From CANJDH01 sp031430015 (GTDB lineage Bacteria; Pseudomonadota; Gammaproteobacteria; Burkholderiales; JAEUOS01): 6,624 nucleotides of DNA. The stretch spans positions 1 to 6,624 of the forward strand of contig JANPAR010000222.1 in NCBI GenBank assembly GCA_031430015.1, written 5' to 3'. Within the stretch, counting starts at the first letter, position 1. Every line of letters starts with the position of its first letter. The notes below the pieces were generated by a model. It was not told where the DNA came from and did no database searches. It saw nothing but the letters and a program-made list of their open reading frames with translations. Below are positions 6,246-6,624 of the stretch, in pieces. Both the position numbers and the translations under genes were made by a program.

Positions 6246-6430
6246 TCAGCCCAACAAATGCGTCTGCAAATCCGGCCGGCCGCTCGACGTATCGGCGACG
6301 ATCATGCCGTACTCAGGCACTTCCACCCAGCTTGAGGTGTCGCTCGTCAAGGGTTCGGACGCGATGATGACGGAGTCAGCCGAAGAGCCGCCGCGCATGC
6401 GCCACTCGCCGCCGCGCAGGCCGTATTCGT
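6246..6430 (-). pseudogene. Class II glutamine amidotransferase (YafJ-type), 3' end, interrupted by IS66 element
   Basis: Sixty codons are readable on the minus strand from the junction at 6430 to TGA 6248-6246. They carry DSVIIASEPLT, then a Trp and VPEYGMIVAD, the C-terminal hallmark (xIIASEPLT..xxWxxVPxx) of class II glutamine amidotransferase-like proteins. These normally run about 250-300 residues and have an N-terminal Cys nucleophile. That catalytic N-terminal part is missing here: the frame breaks exactly where the GTAAGCG terminal repeat of an IS66-type element begins, leaving two bases of a split codon. The gene is therefore inactivated, with its 5' portion expected beyond the far end of the element. 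The family assignment rests on a short C-terminal segment. The gene converges with the cNMP-domain gene. Confidence 0.65.
6423..6430. repeat. Presumed 8-bp target site flanking the IS66 left end
   Basis: GTATTCGT lies immediately outside the terminal repeat. IS66-family elements typically duplicate 8 bp on insertion, so this octamer should recur after the right end, which is outside the window. Confidence 0.45.
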
Positions 6431-6624
6431 GTAAGCGTCCGGCGAACCCACCTTGCCAGAGTAGCGTGGGAAGGCGAAAGTGACCACCATGAAGAAAGTG
6501 GACACCATCGAGATGGAGCGAGCACAGAGCAGTGCAGGCAGAGGGCGCAGGAAGCGCCGCCATAGCGACGAATTCAAAGCCCAAGTGGTAGCCGCGTGCG
6601 AAGCGCACGGCGCATCGGTGGCCG
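6431..6624 (+). mobile_element. IS66-family insertion sequence, left end (continues beyond window)
   Basis: The left terminal inverted repeat begins GTAAGCGTCCGGCGAACCC at 6431. The GTAA terminus is typical of IS66 elements. The first ORF of the element (TnpA/OrfA-type) begins about 50-60 bp inside. The host reading frame (class II amidotransferase) breaks precisely at this point. The tnpB and tnpC genes and the right end would lie beyond 6624. Confidence 0.8.
6489..6624 (+). CDS. tnpA: IS66 family accessory protein TnpA (OrfA), N-terminal part
   Basis: Forty-five codons are visible before the window ends. The segment GRRKRRHSDEFKAQVVAACE is the typical start of the helix-turn-helix domain of IS66 OrfA/TnpA, a small protein needed with TnpB for transposition by the TnpC DDE transposase. 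ATG 6489 is shown as the start. An in-frame GTG at 6480 sits five bases after GGGAAGG and may be the better-served start. An in-frame TAG at 6462-6464 limits the frame upstream. The gene lies just inside the GTAAGCG terminal repeat and is incomplete only because the window stops. Confidence 0.82.
   Translation, partial: MKKVDTIEMERAQSSAGRGRRKRRHSDEFKAQVVAACEAHGASVA

Overview
The window looks like a stretch of a proteobacterial chromosome, most likely betaproteobacterial. This is inferred from the GC-rich codon use of the genes on the right, a DUF5329 protein, a GAT-class-II (YafJ-type) C-terminus and an IS66-type insertion sequence. No rRNA, tRNA or housekeeping marker is present to fix the taxon. 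The left part (RTX gene and its partner) is visibly less GC-rich than the right part, which suits an accessory segment.

Layout. Positions 1-93 (+) hold the last 30 codons of an unidentified, basic protein. It converges with a two-gene minus-strand operon. The first gene of that operon (3120-4043) encodes a Sec-exported periplasmic protein of unknown family. The second (111-3089) encodes a 992-residue RTX protein with a lipase-like GHSQGG N-terminal domain, split calcium-binding nonapeptide repeats and an HCBP-related C-terminal region. A gene-free leader (4044-4435) carries a candidate promoter and two small palindromes. Next are a small exported DUF5329 gene (minus, ends 4436) with an ill-defined start, and a second gene-free stretch up to 5126. 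A 359-residue protein with two cyclic-nucleotide-binding-like folds and no output domain follows (5127-6206, +). It converges, across a two-hairpin spacer, on the 3' end of a class II glutamine amidotransferase gene (minus, stop at 6246). That gene is cut at 6430 by the left end of an IS66-family element, whose terminal repeat starts at 6431 and whose first ORF starts near 6489 and runs out of the window.

How the genes may work together. The RTX hydrolase-like protein and the upstream periplasmic protein are 30 bp apart and presumably cotranscribed. The most interesting reading is a type I-secreted, calcium-dependent lipase or toxin with a dedicated periplasmic partner (immunity or accessory protein). 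This is inference: no secretion genes (ABC transporter, membrane fusion protein, TolC) are in the window. The right half looks like ordinary chromosome disrupted by a transposon.
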